Below are positions 1 through 8,571 of a stretch of DNA of 54,782 bases, piece by piece. The stretch is from Chloroflexota bacterium (GTDB taxonomy: Bacteria > Chloroflexota > Dehalococcoidia > UBA2979), in assembly GCA_003228125.1 (NCBI GenBank), contig QGNP01000007.1:1-54782 (forward strand), in the 5' to 3' direction. The notes below the pieces were generated by a model that worked only from the letters and a program-made list of their open reading frames with translations, was not told the origin of the DNA and did no database searches. Within the stretch, counting starts at the first letter, position 1; each line of letters begins with the position of its first letter. The position numbers were made by a program, and so were the translations under genes.

Positions 1-100
1 CGATAGTTCCCTTAAGCCAGGTATCATAGTTGGGACTAGAAATTGCTTCAGATAAAGACTTTAGAGAGTCTTCCCAAAGCTGAGATGCATCAATTTTCAC
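1..100 (-). CDS. dnaA: Chromosomal replication initiator DnaA (N-terminal fragment, runs off the left edge)
   Basis: This is the first 33 codons of a leftward gene that continues beyond the window. Read on the minus strand from a GTG at 98-100, it encodes a peptide with LWEDSLKSLSEAI and then SPNYDTWLKG, the typical pattern of DnaA domain I (the N-terminal part that binds the helicase and partner proteins). A GGAGA Shine-Dalgarno element lies a few bases before the GTG. The AAA+ and DNA-binding domains are outside the window. Next to it is a gap with two consensus DnaA boxes, which supports the call. The identification rests on about 30 residues plus this context. Confidence 0.85.
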   Translation of the reverse strand, partial: MKIDASQLWEDSLKSLSEAISSPNYDTWLKGTI

Positions 101-406
101 GGTTTCTCCAGATAATTTTTAGGACGGACTATATGTTTAAAGTAAGACATAGTTATCCACAAACTAACAACAACATGTGGATAACTATGTATATTATTAA
201 TGCGTTCTATGCCTTGAGAAAGTAAACAAAGAAAATAATTTGTTTGTTTGAAATCTCCCCACCGAATCAAACTTTATAACTTGTTTGAATTGATTACAAT
301 AACTTTTTGTAAGTAATTTAATTAATTTTTTTTAAAAAGAATTAATTTGATAATCTAACCTATTTTTTTTTTATGTAGTAACCTCAACTATGCAAAAAAG
401 GGAATA
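101..406. other. Putative replication origin / dnaA-coaX divergent intergenic region
   Basis: This gene-free stretch separates leftward dnaA from rightward coaX. It holds two perfect TTATCCACA-type DnaA boxes in inverted orientation (153-161 and 176-184). A strongly AT-rich tract at about 286-375, with long T and A runs, could be a DNA-unwinding element. The genes for most of the rest of the window point away from it, as expected for a leading strand starting here. I see no further exact DnaA box in the gap, so the origin may extend to the other side of dnaA, or the boxes may mainly regulate dnaA. A short open frame across the left part (43-225) overlaps dnaA antisense and is probably not a gene. 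Confidence 0.65.
148..189. promoter_or_regulatory. Inverted pair of DnaA boxes
   Basis: CATAGTTATCCACA (148-161) and TGTGGATAACTATG (176-189) form a perfect 14-bp inverted repeat with a 14-base spacer. Each arm contains a complete consensus DnaA box. The pair starts about 48 bases upstream of the dnaA GTG, so DnaA bound here could both help load the origin and repress its own gene. The arms match beyond the 9-mer boxes, which suggests selection on the whole palindrome. Confidence 0.85.
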
Positions 407-1180
407 ATGACTAAAAAAATTTTCGTAATTGATATTGGTAATTCAACTATATCTATAGGTATTTTTGAAAATAAATCTTTGTATCAATCGATGAGGTTTG
501 CTACAAATAAAGATTTTCTTTCTACTGAGTATCAGTTGATGATCCAGGCAAGTTTTAAACAAAAAAAAATAATGGAAAATGATTTTGAAGGTGCAATATT
601 ATCATCAACGGTTCCATCATTAATTTCTACATTTACACAAGTTGTAGAGAATATATTTAATTTTAAACCATTAATTGTTGGTCCGGGTATCAAAACGGGA
701 TTAAAAATTAAATATGACAACCCTAAGGAAATAGGTCCAGATAGAATTTTACATGCAGTTGCTGGGCTGGATGTTTTTTCTGCTCCTTTAATTATTGTCG
801 ATCTAGGCACTGGCTTAGTTTTTGATATTATCAATAACAAAGGAGAGTATGCAGGAGGCGCCATTGCACCAGGGCTTTCTGTTGCAGCCAATGCTCTGTT
901 TGACAGAGGATCAATGTTAAATACCATTCAAATTGAAAAACCAGAAAATGTTATTGGGACAAATACACAGGCCGCGTTGCGTTCTGGAATTTATTATGGT
1001 TATTTAGAGTTGATAAAAGGCCTTGTAGCAATAATGAAAAAAGAATTAGAAGAAGATGTTAAAGTTATAGGAACAGGCGGAGACATTAATATTTTTATTG
1101 ACGATCAAATTATTTTTGATCATGTTGATATTGATCTTAATTTAAAAGGGTTGGCTTTATTGTATTTTATGAATAAATAA
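407..1180 (+). CDS. coaX: Type III pantothenate kinase
   Basis: CoaX phosphorylates pantothenate, the first committed step of coenzyme A synthesis, in the cytoplasm. At 257 residues it has the usual length. Visible family motifs are the N-terminal phosphate-binding DIGNST, GPGIKTG, IGPDRILHA, a second phosphate motif VDLGTGLVFD, GGAIAPG, and GTGGD near the C-terminus. The ATG is preceded by an AAGGGAATA ribosome-binding stretch. The next gene, coaBC, starts 8 bases after the stop, so the two CoA genes probably share a transcript. Type III kinases are typically insensitive to CoA feedback; that is family knowledge, not visible here. Confidence 0.95.
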   Translation: MTKKIFVIDIGNSTISIGIFENKSLYQSMRFATNKDFLSTEYQLMIQASFKQKKIMENDFEGAILSSTVPSLISTFTQVVENIFNFKPLIVGPGIKTGLKIKYDNPKEIGPDRILHAVAGLDVFSAPLIIVDLGTGLVFDIINNKGEYAGGAIAPGLSVAANALFDRGSMLNTIQIEKPENVIGTNTQAALRSGIYYGYLELIKGLVAIMKKELEEDVKVIGTGGDINIFIDDQIIFDHVDIDLNLKGLALLYFMNK

Positions 1181-1188
1181 GGAATAAA

Positions 1189-2385
1189 ATGAGAGAATCT
1201 TTATTGCACAATAAAACAATCTTGCTCGGGGTAACTGGATCTATTGCTTCATATAAAGCTGTTGATATTGCTAGCCAATTAGTTAAAGAAGGTGCAAATG
1301 TTACAGTGGCCATAACGGAGGCAGCGACTAAATTTATTACTCCTTTTACTTTTAAAACTATTACTGGCAATGTACCTTTTTATGACATGTGGGACATTAA
1401 TGCCCCTTCTAGAGAAATGCATATTGAGTTATCTCATAAAGCAGATCTTATGATAGTTGCCCCAGCTACTGCTTCAACTATTGCTTCTATTGCATATGGG
1501 CTAGCTGATGACAGTGTGGCCCTTTGTGCTTTGGCAAGCAAGGCTCCTCTGTTAATTGCTCCAGCAATGGATCATCAAATGTGGTCTCACTCAACAACTG
1601 AATCAAATGTTAATAAAATGATAGAAAAAAATATTGATATTATTGGTCCAGAATATGGAAGGCTAGCATCGGGAGAGCTTGGCTTAGGTAGGTTAGCGAG
1701 CACTATGAATATTATTGGTGCCGCAAAACATAAATTAGGAAAAATAAGCGGAGATCTTGTTGGTTGTCGTATTATAGTAACTGCTGGAGGAACCAGAGAA
1801 CCTATGGATCCAGTTCGATATTTAGGTAATCGATCGAGCGGAAAGATGGGTTATGCTGTTGCAGAAGCAGCAAGAGACAGAGGAGCTGATGTTGTTTTAA
1901 TTAGTTCTGTAGAAAGAGGCGCTATTAATGGTGTTCAATTAGTTAATGTAGAAACAACTCAAGACATGATGGATGAGGTTCATAAACAAGTTAATTCTGC
2001 CGATGCTATTATTATGGCAGCTGCAGTTAGTGATTTTAAATTTAATAGAGTTCAAAGCACTAAGATAAAAAGCAAACACAAAGACATTAATATTCACTTG
2101 ATGCCTAATCCAGATATTATCGCAAGTGTGGGAGACGGAATAGTGAAGGTTGCTTTTGCTGCAGAGTTAGAAAATATTATTGAACACGCAACAGAAAAAT
2201 TACAAAACAAAAAAGTTGATTTTGTAGTTGCAAATGATGTTGGAAGCAAAGAATCTGGTTTTAATTCTGATAATAATCAAGTAACTATTATACAAAAAAA
2301 TGGCAATATAGATAAATTGCCCCTGTTATCTAAAATAGATGTAGGTCATGAGATACTTGATCGGCTTATTAACTATTTTAAATAA
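1189..2385 (+). CDS. coaBC: Bifunctional phosphopantothenoylcysteine decarboxylase / phosphopantothenate-cysteine ligase
   Basis: CoaBC joins cysteine to phosphopantothenate (CoaB half) and decarboxylates the product (FMN-dependent CoaC half). The N-terminal flavoprotein part (about 8-180) has GSIASYK, His78 in MHIEL and APATAS. The C-terminal part (about 185-398) has TAGGTREPMDPVR, NRSSGKMG, AAAVSDF and NPDI. Two CoaC active-site positions differ from E. coli: where E. coli has PxMN this protein has PAMD (Asp128), and where E. coli has the catalytic Cys in ACG it has Ser161 in ASG. The three positions 78/128/161 align with E. coli 75/125/158 at one constant offset. The stop codon directly abuts that of convergent pepA, leaving no room for a terminator. 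Confidence 0.95.
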   Translation: MRESLLHNKTILLGVTGSIASYKAVDIASQLVKEGANVTVAITEAATKFITPFTFKTITGNVPFYDMWDINAPSREMHIELSHKADLMIVAPATASTIASIAYGLADDSVALCALASKAPLLIAPAMDHQMWSHSTTESNVNKMIEKNIDIIGPEYGRLASGELGLGRLASTMNIIGAAKHKLGKISGDLVGCRIIVTAGGTREPMDPVRYLGNRSSGKMGYAVAEAARDRGADVVLISSVERGAINGVQLVNVETTQDMMDEVHKQVNSADAIIMAAAVSDFKFNRVQSTKIKSKHKDINIHLMPNPDIIASVGDGIVKVAFAAELENIIEHATEKLQNKKVDFVVANDVGSKESGFNSDNNQVTIIQKNGNIDKLPLLSKIDVGHEILDRLINYFK

Positions 2386-3882
2386 TTAATAAGAAAGCAA
2401 TAAGTGCACTAATGTTCTTACTGGGTTACCAGACATTCCTTTTGACCATTCTCCTTTTGATTGCTTCACGGTCATTACTCCAGCAATGTCCATATGAATC
2501 CAAGGTGTATTACCAATAAATTTTTCAAGAAATTTAGCTGCTGTAATAGATCCAGCTTCTCGTTCACCAACATTTTTTATATCAGCTACATTGGAAACGA
2601 TCATTTTTCCGTAAGCTTCATCTAAAGGAAAGCGCCATATTGGTTCATTTGCTTTAGTACTTGCAGATACTAGTTTTTCAAATAATTTATCATTATTTGA
2701 AAAAACGCCGGTGCGAACAGATCCTAGTGAAACTGTCATTGCTCCAGTTAAGGTGGCTATATCAATAATTGCTGAACTTTTTTCTTTTACTGCATATGAA
2801 AGTGCATCTGCTAGGACAAGTCTGCCTTCAGCATCAGTATTGAGCACTTCAATTGATTGTCCGTCCATAGCGTATACGACGTCACCAGGCTTTGTTGCTT
2901 TGCCCCCAGGCATATTCTCAGTACAAGGAGCAATACCAATAATATTTAATTTGGGCTTTAATTCTCCAATGGCTTGCATGACGCCTAAAACTGTAGCAGC
3001 CCCAGACATGTCACCTTTCATTTCATCCATTCCCGCACTTGGTTTTAGTGAAATACCTCCGGTGTCGAAAGTAATGCCTTTGCCTACAATTGCAACAGGT
3101 TTATTAGTCGCTTCTTTATGTTGATATTTTAATATAATAAATTTTGGCTCTTCGTTGGATCCTGAAGCAACAGAGAGATAAGAGCCCATTTTAAGTTCTT
3201 TTGCAGCATTTTTATTTATAATTTCACATTGCAGACTGTGTTTATCTGCAATATCTAAAGCAATTTCAGCTAGTTTGGATGGAGTCATATAATTTGCTGG
3301 TTCATTAGCAAGGTCTTTAGTTAAGTTTGCAGCTTGTGCAAAAATTAATCCTTGCTTTATCAATTTATCTATAGTTTTTAAGTTAATGTGACTAATGCCA
3401 TGAAAAGTGACATCGTTAATTGTTATAGGCTTGTCTTTTGCGTGTGTTTTATGTTTTGTGAATTGATATTGACTCAATCCAATAGCCTCAGCAATAGCAT
3501 GAATTGCATCATTCTTTTTTTGTGAATTTATGAGTAAGTTGCTAATATCAAAAGCTGCACTTGTTAATTTAAAATTATTTATAGTTCGACATACAGAAGC
3601 AATTTGAGTTCTTAAATTATCTATAGTGATTTTTTTTTCATCACCCAAACCTACTATAAATAATTGCTTTGCATTGAATTCACCTAAGAGGTTTATGGTT
3701 GTTATTTTTCCAATTTCAGTCTTTATGTCGCCAGATTTCAAAAGCGCTGTTAATTTTTTCTTTAATTTGATATCAATAGATTTTAAATCACTGCTAAAAG
3801 TTTTTTGATTATTAAATATTGATATAACGTAAGCATCTGCTTTTTCTTGGATAAGTTTATTTTTTTTATAAATTAAATTCAT
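2386..3882 (-). CDS. pepA: Cytosol (leucyl) aminopeptidase, M17 family
   Basis: This is a two-metal-ion cytosolic aminopeptidase that removes N-terminal residues from peptides. The signature NTDAEGRL and the metal/lysine segments VGKGITFDTGG and MKGDMSGAA are present, and the length (498 residues) fits the family. The open frame extends 26 codons upstream, but I chose the ATG at 3880-3882 because an AGGGG ribosome-binding site precedes it and the protein then begins MNLIYKKNKL before the M17 N-terminal domain. It lies against the prevailing gene direction and converges on coaBC with zero gap. Confidence 0.93.
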   Translation of the reverse strand: MNLIYKKNKLIQEKADAYVISIFNNQKTFSSDLKSIDIKLKKKLTALLKSGDIKTEIGKITTINLLGEFNAKQLFIVGLGDEKKITIDNLRTQIASVCRTINNFKLTSAAFDISNLLINSQKKNDAIHAIAEAIGLSQYQFTKHKTHAKDKPITINDVTFHGISHINLKTIDKLIKQGLIFAQAANLTKDLANEPANYMTPSKLAEIALDIADKHSLQCEIINKNAAKELKMGSYLSVASGSNEEPKFIILKYQHKEATNKPVAIVGKGITFDTGGISLKPSAGMDEMKGDMSGAATVLGVMQAIGELKPKLNIIGIAPCTENMPGGKATKPGDVVYAMDGQSIEVLNTDAEGRLVLADALSYAVKEKSSAIIDIATLTGAMTVSLGSVRTGVFSNNDKLFEKLVSASTKANEPIWRFPLDEAYGKMIVSNVADIKNVGEREAGSITAAKFLEKFIGNTPWIHMDIAGVMTVKQSKGEWSKGMSGNPVRTLVHLLLSY

Positions 3883-4046
3883 GTATGACCCCTGTATTGT
3901 TTTTTGTAAGATACGATATTCTATAAATAAATAAAACAACTTTAACATTAATTTTGCCATTGCTTGAAAAATCTTACTATGCTAGCCTCAATTAGTGAAA
4001 GTAGAGAACTAATTAAAATAGAGAACTAAGTAAAGAAAACAATATA

Positions 4047-4313
4047 ATGGTTGACTTATTAGGTAAAGAAATAAAAATTGATGAATTCAGTAGACATGAA
4101 AAAGACACTGGATCGCCTGAATTTCAGATTGCGTTGTTAACAAAAAGAATACAGATGCTTACTGGGCATTTGAAAAGTCATGCTCATGATTATTCTACAA
4201 GGCGTGGGTTGTTAAAAGTCGTAGGAAAAAGAAGAAAACTATTGAAATATTTGAGTAAAAAAAATGTTTCTAAATATAATGAAATCTTATCTAGCTTGTC
4301 TTTAAGAAGATAA
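4047..4313 (+). CDS. rpsO: 30S ribosomal protein S15
   Basis: S15 binds 16S rRNA early in small-subunit assembly. The 88-residue length and the core segments [22 protein letters not shown] and KRRKLLKYL are typical. It lies directly upstream of pnp, a widely conserved pair. The last codons are part of an imperfect 20-bp tandem repeat that continues past the stop. Confidence 0.97.
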   Translation: MVDLLGKEIKIDEFSRHEKDTGSPEFQIALLTKRIQMLTGHLKSHAHDYSTRRGLLKVVGKRRKLLKYLSKKNVSKYNEILSSLSLRR

Positions 4314-4340
4314 TCAATTCTTTAAGAAGTTAATCAATTA
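4301..4340 (+). repeat. Imperfect 20-bp tandem duplication across the rpsO stop
   Basis: TTTAAGAAGATAATCAATTC (4301-4320) is followed directly by TTTAAGAAGTTAATCAATTA (4321-4340), differing at two positions. The first copy encodes the last S15 residues and the stop. It looks like a recent small duplication of the gene's 3' end; I see no obvious regulatory role. Confidence 0.7.
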
Positions 4341-4438
4341 ACTCAGATCTATTTTATTTTTCTTTGCATAATTTAATTTGTGCATGGGGGAAGCTAGTAT
4401 TTTTTGCTTAGAAACATAATAAATGAAAAGGAACAGAA

Positions 4439-6691
4439 ATGAACGAAACAAAAACATTTGAATTGAAATTAGGACAACGAGTTTTAAAAGTAGAATTAGG
4501 AAAAATTGCTCAACAAGCAAATGGTTCTTGCACTATACAATTACAAGATACGTTGCTTTTAGTTACTGCAGCTGATGGAGATCCAAGACCAGGTACAGAT
4601 TTTTTCCCATTGACAGTTGATTTTGAAGAGAGAATGTATGCAATAGGTAAAATACCAGGGTCCTTTTTTAAACGTGAAGGAAGAGCTGGTAACGATGCTA
4701 TTTTAGCAGCAAGAATGACTGACAGGCCAATTCGTCCAATGTTTCCTAAAGGATATATTAGAGACGTCCACATTGTTTGCACTGTAATGTCGTCAGATAG
4801 AGAAAATCAAGCAGATGTTTTGGGTACGATTGGAGCATCGATTGCTCTAGGTCTTTCAACACTGCCTTTTGAAGGACCGGTTTCTTCAGTCCGTGTTGGA
4901 AAAATCGATGGAGAGTTAATTGCTTTTCCTACATATGCCGAAATTGAAGAATCAGATTTAGAGCTTATTGTTTCTGGAAACAAAGACTCTATTTTAATGA
5001 TTGAAGCTGGGGCAAAAGAAGTTTCTGAAGACGCATTAATAGAAGCTATTAGTTTTGCAGAAGATATTATTGCTGCTCTTAATGATTTTCAAGAGAGTAT
5101 TTTTAAAGAATATAAAATAGAAAAAGACAAATTTGAAATTAAAGAAATTAATAGTGAATTAATTCAAAATATAAAAAATAAAGTTAAGGCTTTGCCCAGC
5201 GACTTGTCAGGTTCGTTGAATCAAGAAGGGTTTAGTGGAGTCAATGCTCTATGTTTATCAATATATAATCAAATTAAAGAAGAGGCAGGATTTGAAGATA
5301 CTGAATTCAATGACACTAAGGCAATAGTTGAGAAAGAACTCAAATTGTTATTTAGAAGCAAGGTGATTAATGAAGGGATAAGAATTGATGGAAGAAAAGT
5401 CGATGAAATCCGTCAGTTGAGTGCAGAGGTAGGTTTTTTACCCAGAGTTCATGGTTCAGGGTTGTTTGATAGAGGTGAAACGCAAGTTTTATCGGTTGTA
5501 ACATTAGGTAATATTGCTGAAAAACAACGGCTAGATAACATTTCACCGGGAGAGCATAAAAGATATATGCATCATTATAATTTTCCTCCTTTTTCTGTCG
5601 GTGAGGCTGGATTTATGAGGGGACCAGGAAGACGTGAAATTGGACATGGCATGTTATCAGAAAAAGCACTATTGCCAGTTTTGCCATCTGAAGAAGATTT
5701 TCCATATGCAATTCGTGTTGTATCTGATGTGTTGTCATCAAATGGGTCCACATCTCAGGCTTCAATATGCGGGTCATCGTTATCATTAATGGATGCTGGA
5801 GTACCTATTACTTCTCCAGTTGCAGGTATAGCGATGGGTCTATTTACTGATTCTGATAGTGATAAATATGAAATTTTAACTGATATAGCAGGCCTTGAAG
5901 ATGCTTTTGGAGACATGGACTTTAAAATAGCTGGATCTAATAAAGGCATTACTGCAATTCAGCTTGATATAAAATTGAAAAAACTTCCTGAGGGTTTTAT
6001 GGTTGATGTTTTTAGTAGAGCTAAAAATGCAAGAGAAAAAATTCTTAGCATTATGGAAGTAGCAATAAATAAGCCTAGGTCTGAAGTTTCTGAATTTGCT
6101 CCATCAATAGAAATTATTACTGTACCCAAAGAAAAGATAGGCGCAGTTATTGGACAAGGAGGAAAAGTTATTAGATCCATTGAAGAAGATTTTGAATGTA
6201 CAGTTAACATTGAAGATGAAGGAGTCATTCATATTTCAGGATTGAAAGAAAATGCATTTAAAGCCAAAGAATTTATTTTAGAACTTGTTACTGATCCAGA
6301 GGTCGGTAATGAATATAAAGGTAAAGTGGTTAGAGTTACAGATTTTGGTGCTTTTGTTAATATTCTTCCAGGAAAAGATGGCTTAGTTCATATTTCAGCG
6401 TTAGATACCGAAAGAGTTGAAAAAGTGACAGATATCACTAATGAGGGTGATGAAATGGATGTAAAGATTGTTGAAGTTGATAATTTAGGAAGAATAAATT
6501 TAACTAGAATTATTAATGGTGTTCCAGTGGAAGTCATAAAAAAGGATAATAAAAAAAATAGTAATTTTAAAAAGAACGATTCTGGGAACGATCGAAACAA
6601 AAATGGTCGTTCTAGAAATTTTAAAAAAACAACTGAAAAGGAAAACAATCAAAAAGAAAATAATGATAAAGGTGGAGAAAGAAGCTGGTAA
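4439..6691 (+). CDS. pnp: Polyribonucleotide nucleotidyltransferase (PNPase)
   Basis: PNPase degrades RNA 3'-to-5' using phosphate and belongs to RNA-decay complexes. Two RNase PH-like halves are visible (about 1-230 and 325-550), with FFKREGR, RPIRPMFP, HKRYMHHYNFPPFS and DFKIAGSNKGITA. A KH domain follows with GAVIGQGGK (about 560-620), then an S1 domain (about 625-695). The last 50 residues are an Asn/Lys/Arg-rich tail, probably disordered and RNA-binding. An AAAAGGAACAGAA stretch precedes the ATG. A weak stem in the leader (arms 4365-4371 and 4378-4384, one G-U pair) might serve autoregulation as in other bacteria, but this is speculative. Confidence 0.96.
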   Translation: MNETKTFELKLGQRVLKVELGKIAQQANGSCTIQLQDTLLLVTAADGDPRPGTDFFPLTVDFEERMYAIGKIPGSFFKREGRAGNDAILAARMTDRPIRPMFPKGYIRDVHIVCTVMSSDRENQADVLGTIGASIALGLSTLPFEGPVSSVRVGKIDGELIAFPTYAEIEESDLELIVSGNKDSILMIEAGAKEVSEDALIEAISFAEDIIAALNDFQESIFKEYKIEKDKFEIKEINSELIQNIKNKVKALPSDLSGSLNQEGFSGVNALCLSIYNQIKEEAGFEDTEFNDTKAIVEKELKLLFRSKVINEGIRIDGRKVDEIRQLSAEVGFLPRVHGSGLFDRGETQVLSVVTLGNIAEKQRLDNISPGEHKRYMHHYNFPPFSVGEAGFMRGPGRREIGHGMLSEKALLPVLPSEEDFPYAIRVVSDVLSSNGSTSQASICGSSLSLMDAGVPITSPVAGIAMGLFTDSDSDKYEILTDIAGLEDAFGDMDFKIAGSNKGITAIQLDIKLKKLPEGFMVDVFSRAKNAREKILSIMEVAINKPRSEVSEFAPSIEIITVPKEKIGAVIGQGGKVIRSIEEDFECTVNIEDEGVIHISGLKENAFKAKEFILELVTDPEVGNEYKGKVVRVTDFGAFVNILPGKDGLVHISALDTERVEKVTDITNEGDEMDVKIVEVDNLGRINLTRIINGVPVEVIKKDNKKNSNFKKNDSGNDRNKNGRSRNFKKTTEKENNQKENNDKGGERSW

Positions 6692-6741
6692 ACGTATAAG
6701 CTAATATAAAAGATGTTACATATTAGTTTTTGGAGTTTTTT

Positions 6742-7527
6742 TTGAAGAAGGTGATTGTTTCAGGTTTAGGTAAAATGGGTGCTCAATTAATTAAAACTAT
6801 TGAGCAACAAGAAGGCATGAGAGTTGTTGCTATTATAGAGCCCATTCAAGAGATTCCTTTTTATAAAACTAATTTAAAACAATATCCAGTTTTTAAAAAA
6901 GCAGAGAATGCTTTTAAGGATCACCAAGCAGATGTTGTTGTAGATTTTTCAAACTCAGTTTTTACTGCAATGTTGGCACCTTTGGTTTTTAAAGCAAAAA
7001 TGAGATTTGTAGTAGGAACTTCTAATCTATCTCAAAAAACCATTGCATTAATACAAACTGCTAGTAAAAAGCACCAACTTGGTTGCGTGATTGCTCCTAA
7101 TTTTGCTCTAGGTGCCGTGTTAATGATGCATTTTAGTGAGAAAGCAGCAGCCTTTTATGAAGTAGCTGAAATTATTGAAAAACACCATGATGAAAAGATA
7201 GATTCTCCTTCTGGAACCGCAATGGAAACCGCAGAACGAATGATTAAGAATAATCCGAAGCCATTTAAATCAAATGTTTCAAAACATGAAAAAGTAGCTA
7301 ATGCTCGAGGAGGTGAAGTAAATGGGATACGATTACATTCAATAAGATTGCCTGGAGTTATTGCAGGACAACAGGTGATTTTAAGTGGAGAGGAAGAGGA
7401 ACTAACCATTTCTCATAATTCTATTGGACGTAAATCATTTATGCCTGGTATTATTTTAGCAATAAAACATGTGTTCAGTCATGATGATTATGTCTTTGGC
7501 CTTGATAAAATATTGAAAATAAATTAA
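6742..7527 (+). CDS. dapB: 4-hydroxy-tetrahydrodipicolinate reductase
   Basis: DapB reduces the product of DapA in the lysine/diaminopimelate pathway using NAD(P)H. The N-terminal nucleotide-binding motif is GLGKMG, and the catalytic signature is EKHHDEKIDSPSGTA. The frame opens at a TTG at 6730, but I prefer the TTG at 6742 because GGAG at 6732-6735 sits six bases before it, giving 261 residues. The neighbours asd and dapA supply the preceding steps, so this looks like a dapB-asd-dapA operon behind pnp. Confidence 0.93.
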   Translation: MKKVIVSGLGKMGAQLIKTIEQQEGMRVVAIIEPIQEIPFYKTNLKQYPVFKKAENAFKDHQADVVVDFSNSVFTAMLAPLVFKAKMRFVVGTSNLSQKTIALIQTASKKHQLGCVIAPNFALGAVLMMHFSEKAAAFYEVAEIIEKHHDEKIDSPSGTAMETAERMIKNNPKPFKSNVSKHEKVANARGGEVNGIRLHSIRLPGVIAGQQVILSGEEEELTISHNSIGRKSFMPGIILAIKHVFSHDDYVFGLDKILKIN

Positions 7528-7539
7528 AAAATTGGTGAC

Positions 7540-8568
7540 ATGGAAAATATGTATAATTTAGCTATTGTCGGAGCAACGGGTGCAGTAGGAAAAAAATTGC
7601 TGCAAGTATTAAATGAAAGAAATTTTCCAATTCGTAATATTCATTTTTTTGCTTCTTCAAGATCTGAAGGTAAAACTATTAATTTTCAAAATAAAAATAT
7701 TGTAGTGGAAACAATTAAAGAGAGCTCTTTTCAAGATATTGACATTGTTTTTTGTTCGGCGACAAATGAAATTTCTAAAAAAATAGGACCTATGGTTCGT
7801 AATGCAAAAAGCATCTTAATAGATGACAGCAGTGTGTTTAGAATGGATGATGATGTCCCGTTGATTGTTCCAGAAATTAATCCAGAAGATATAGATGGGC
7901 ATACTGGAATAATGTCTATTCCTAATTGCACGACTACTCCATTAGTTATGGTGCTGAATGCTCTTAAAGAATTTGCAAAAATTGTCAAAGTTAATGTTTC
8001 AACATACCAAGCTGTATCAGGTGCAGGTTCTGCAGCTATAAATGAATTAAATAAACAATTGGAAGAAATTGTACAAAATAAGAAACCTACAATTAGTGTT
8101 TTTACACATCAAATAGCTTTGAATGCAATTCCACAAGTTGATATTTTTGAAAAAAATAATTATACAAAAGAAGAGATGAAAATTGTCAATGAAAGTAGAA
8201 AAATATTGCACGAAGACATGTTGCCTATCTCTGCTACATGTGTCAGAATTCCAACAGCAATAGGGCATTGCGAATCAGTTAGTGTTGAATTTGATGAAGA
8301 TATTGACTTAAGTAAAATCATTGATCTATTATCACATCAATCTGGTTTAATCATTTCAGACTTAGATGATATTTTAAAATATCCAACTCCGTTGAACACT
8401 GAAAATGATCACAATGTGTATATTGGCAGAATTAGAGAAGATTTAGCAACCAAAAAAGGATTATTGTTTTGGATAGTTGCAGATAATCTTTTAAAAGGAG
8501 CCGCGACGAATGCTGTTCAAATTGCTGAGACAGTGATATTGAGAAAGAAAATACAGGCTAGGATTTAA
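7540..8568 (+). CDS. asd: Aspartate-semialdehyde dehydrogenase
   Basis: Asd makes aspartate semialdehyde, the branch point for lysine, threonine and methionine, from aspartyl phosphate with NADPH. The protein opens with the nucleotide-binding AIVGATGAVGKK. It has SSRSEGK, the catalytic cysteine in SIPNCTTTPL (about Cys130) and QAVSGAGS. Its 342 residues are normal. The start could also be the in-frame ATG three codons later (7549); neither has a strong ribosome-binding site. It sits 12 bases after dapB and 3 bases before dapA. The hom gene at the far end of the window uses the same product. Confidence 0.95.
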   Translation: MENMYNLAIVGATGAVGKKLLQVLNERNFPIRNIHFFASSRSEGKTINFQNKNIVVETIKESSFQDIDIVFCSATNEISKKIGPMVRNAKSILIDDSSVFRMDDDVPLIVPEINPEDIDGHTGIMSIPNCTTTPLVMVLNALKEFAKIVKVNVSTYQAVSGAGSAAINELNKQLEEIVQNKKPTISVFTHQIALNAIPQVDIFEKNNYTKEEMKIVNESRKILHEDMLPISATCVRIPTAIGHCESVSVEFDEDIDLSKIIDLLSHQSGLIISDLDDILKYPTPLNTENDHNVYIGRIREDLATKKGLLFWIVADNLLKGAATNAVQIAETVILRKKIQARI

Positions 8569-8571
8569 TTA

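Noticed and set aside
43-225. 60-residue open frame over the origin region
   Set aside because: It overlaps the start of dnaA antisense and runs through the DnaA-box inverted repeat. It has no ribosome-binding site and no recognisable domain.
2711-3124. 137-residue open frame opposite pepA
   Set aside because: It lies wholly antisense to a well-supported M17 peptidase and has the serine/proline-rich look of a shadow translation.
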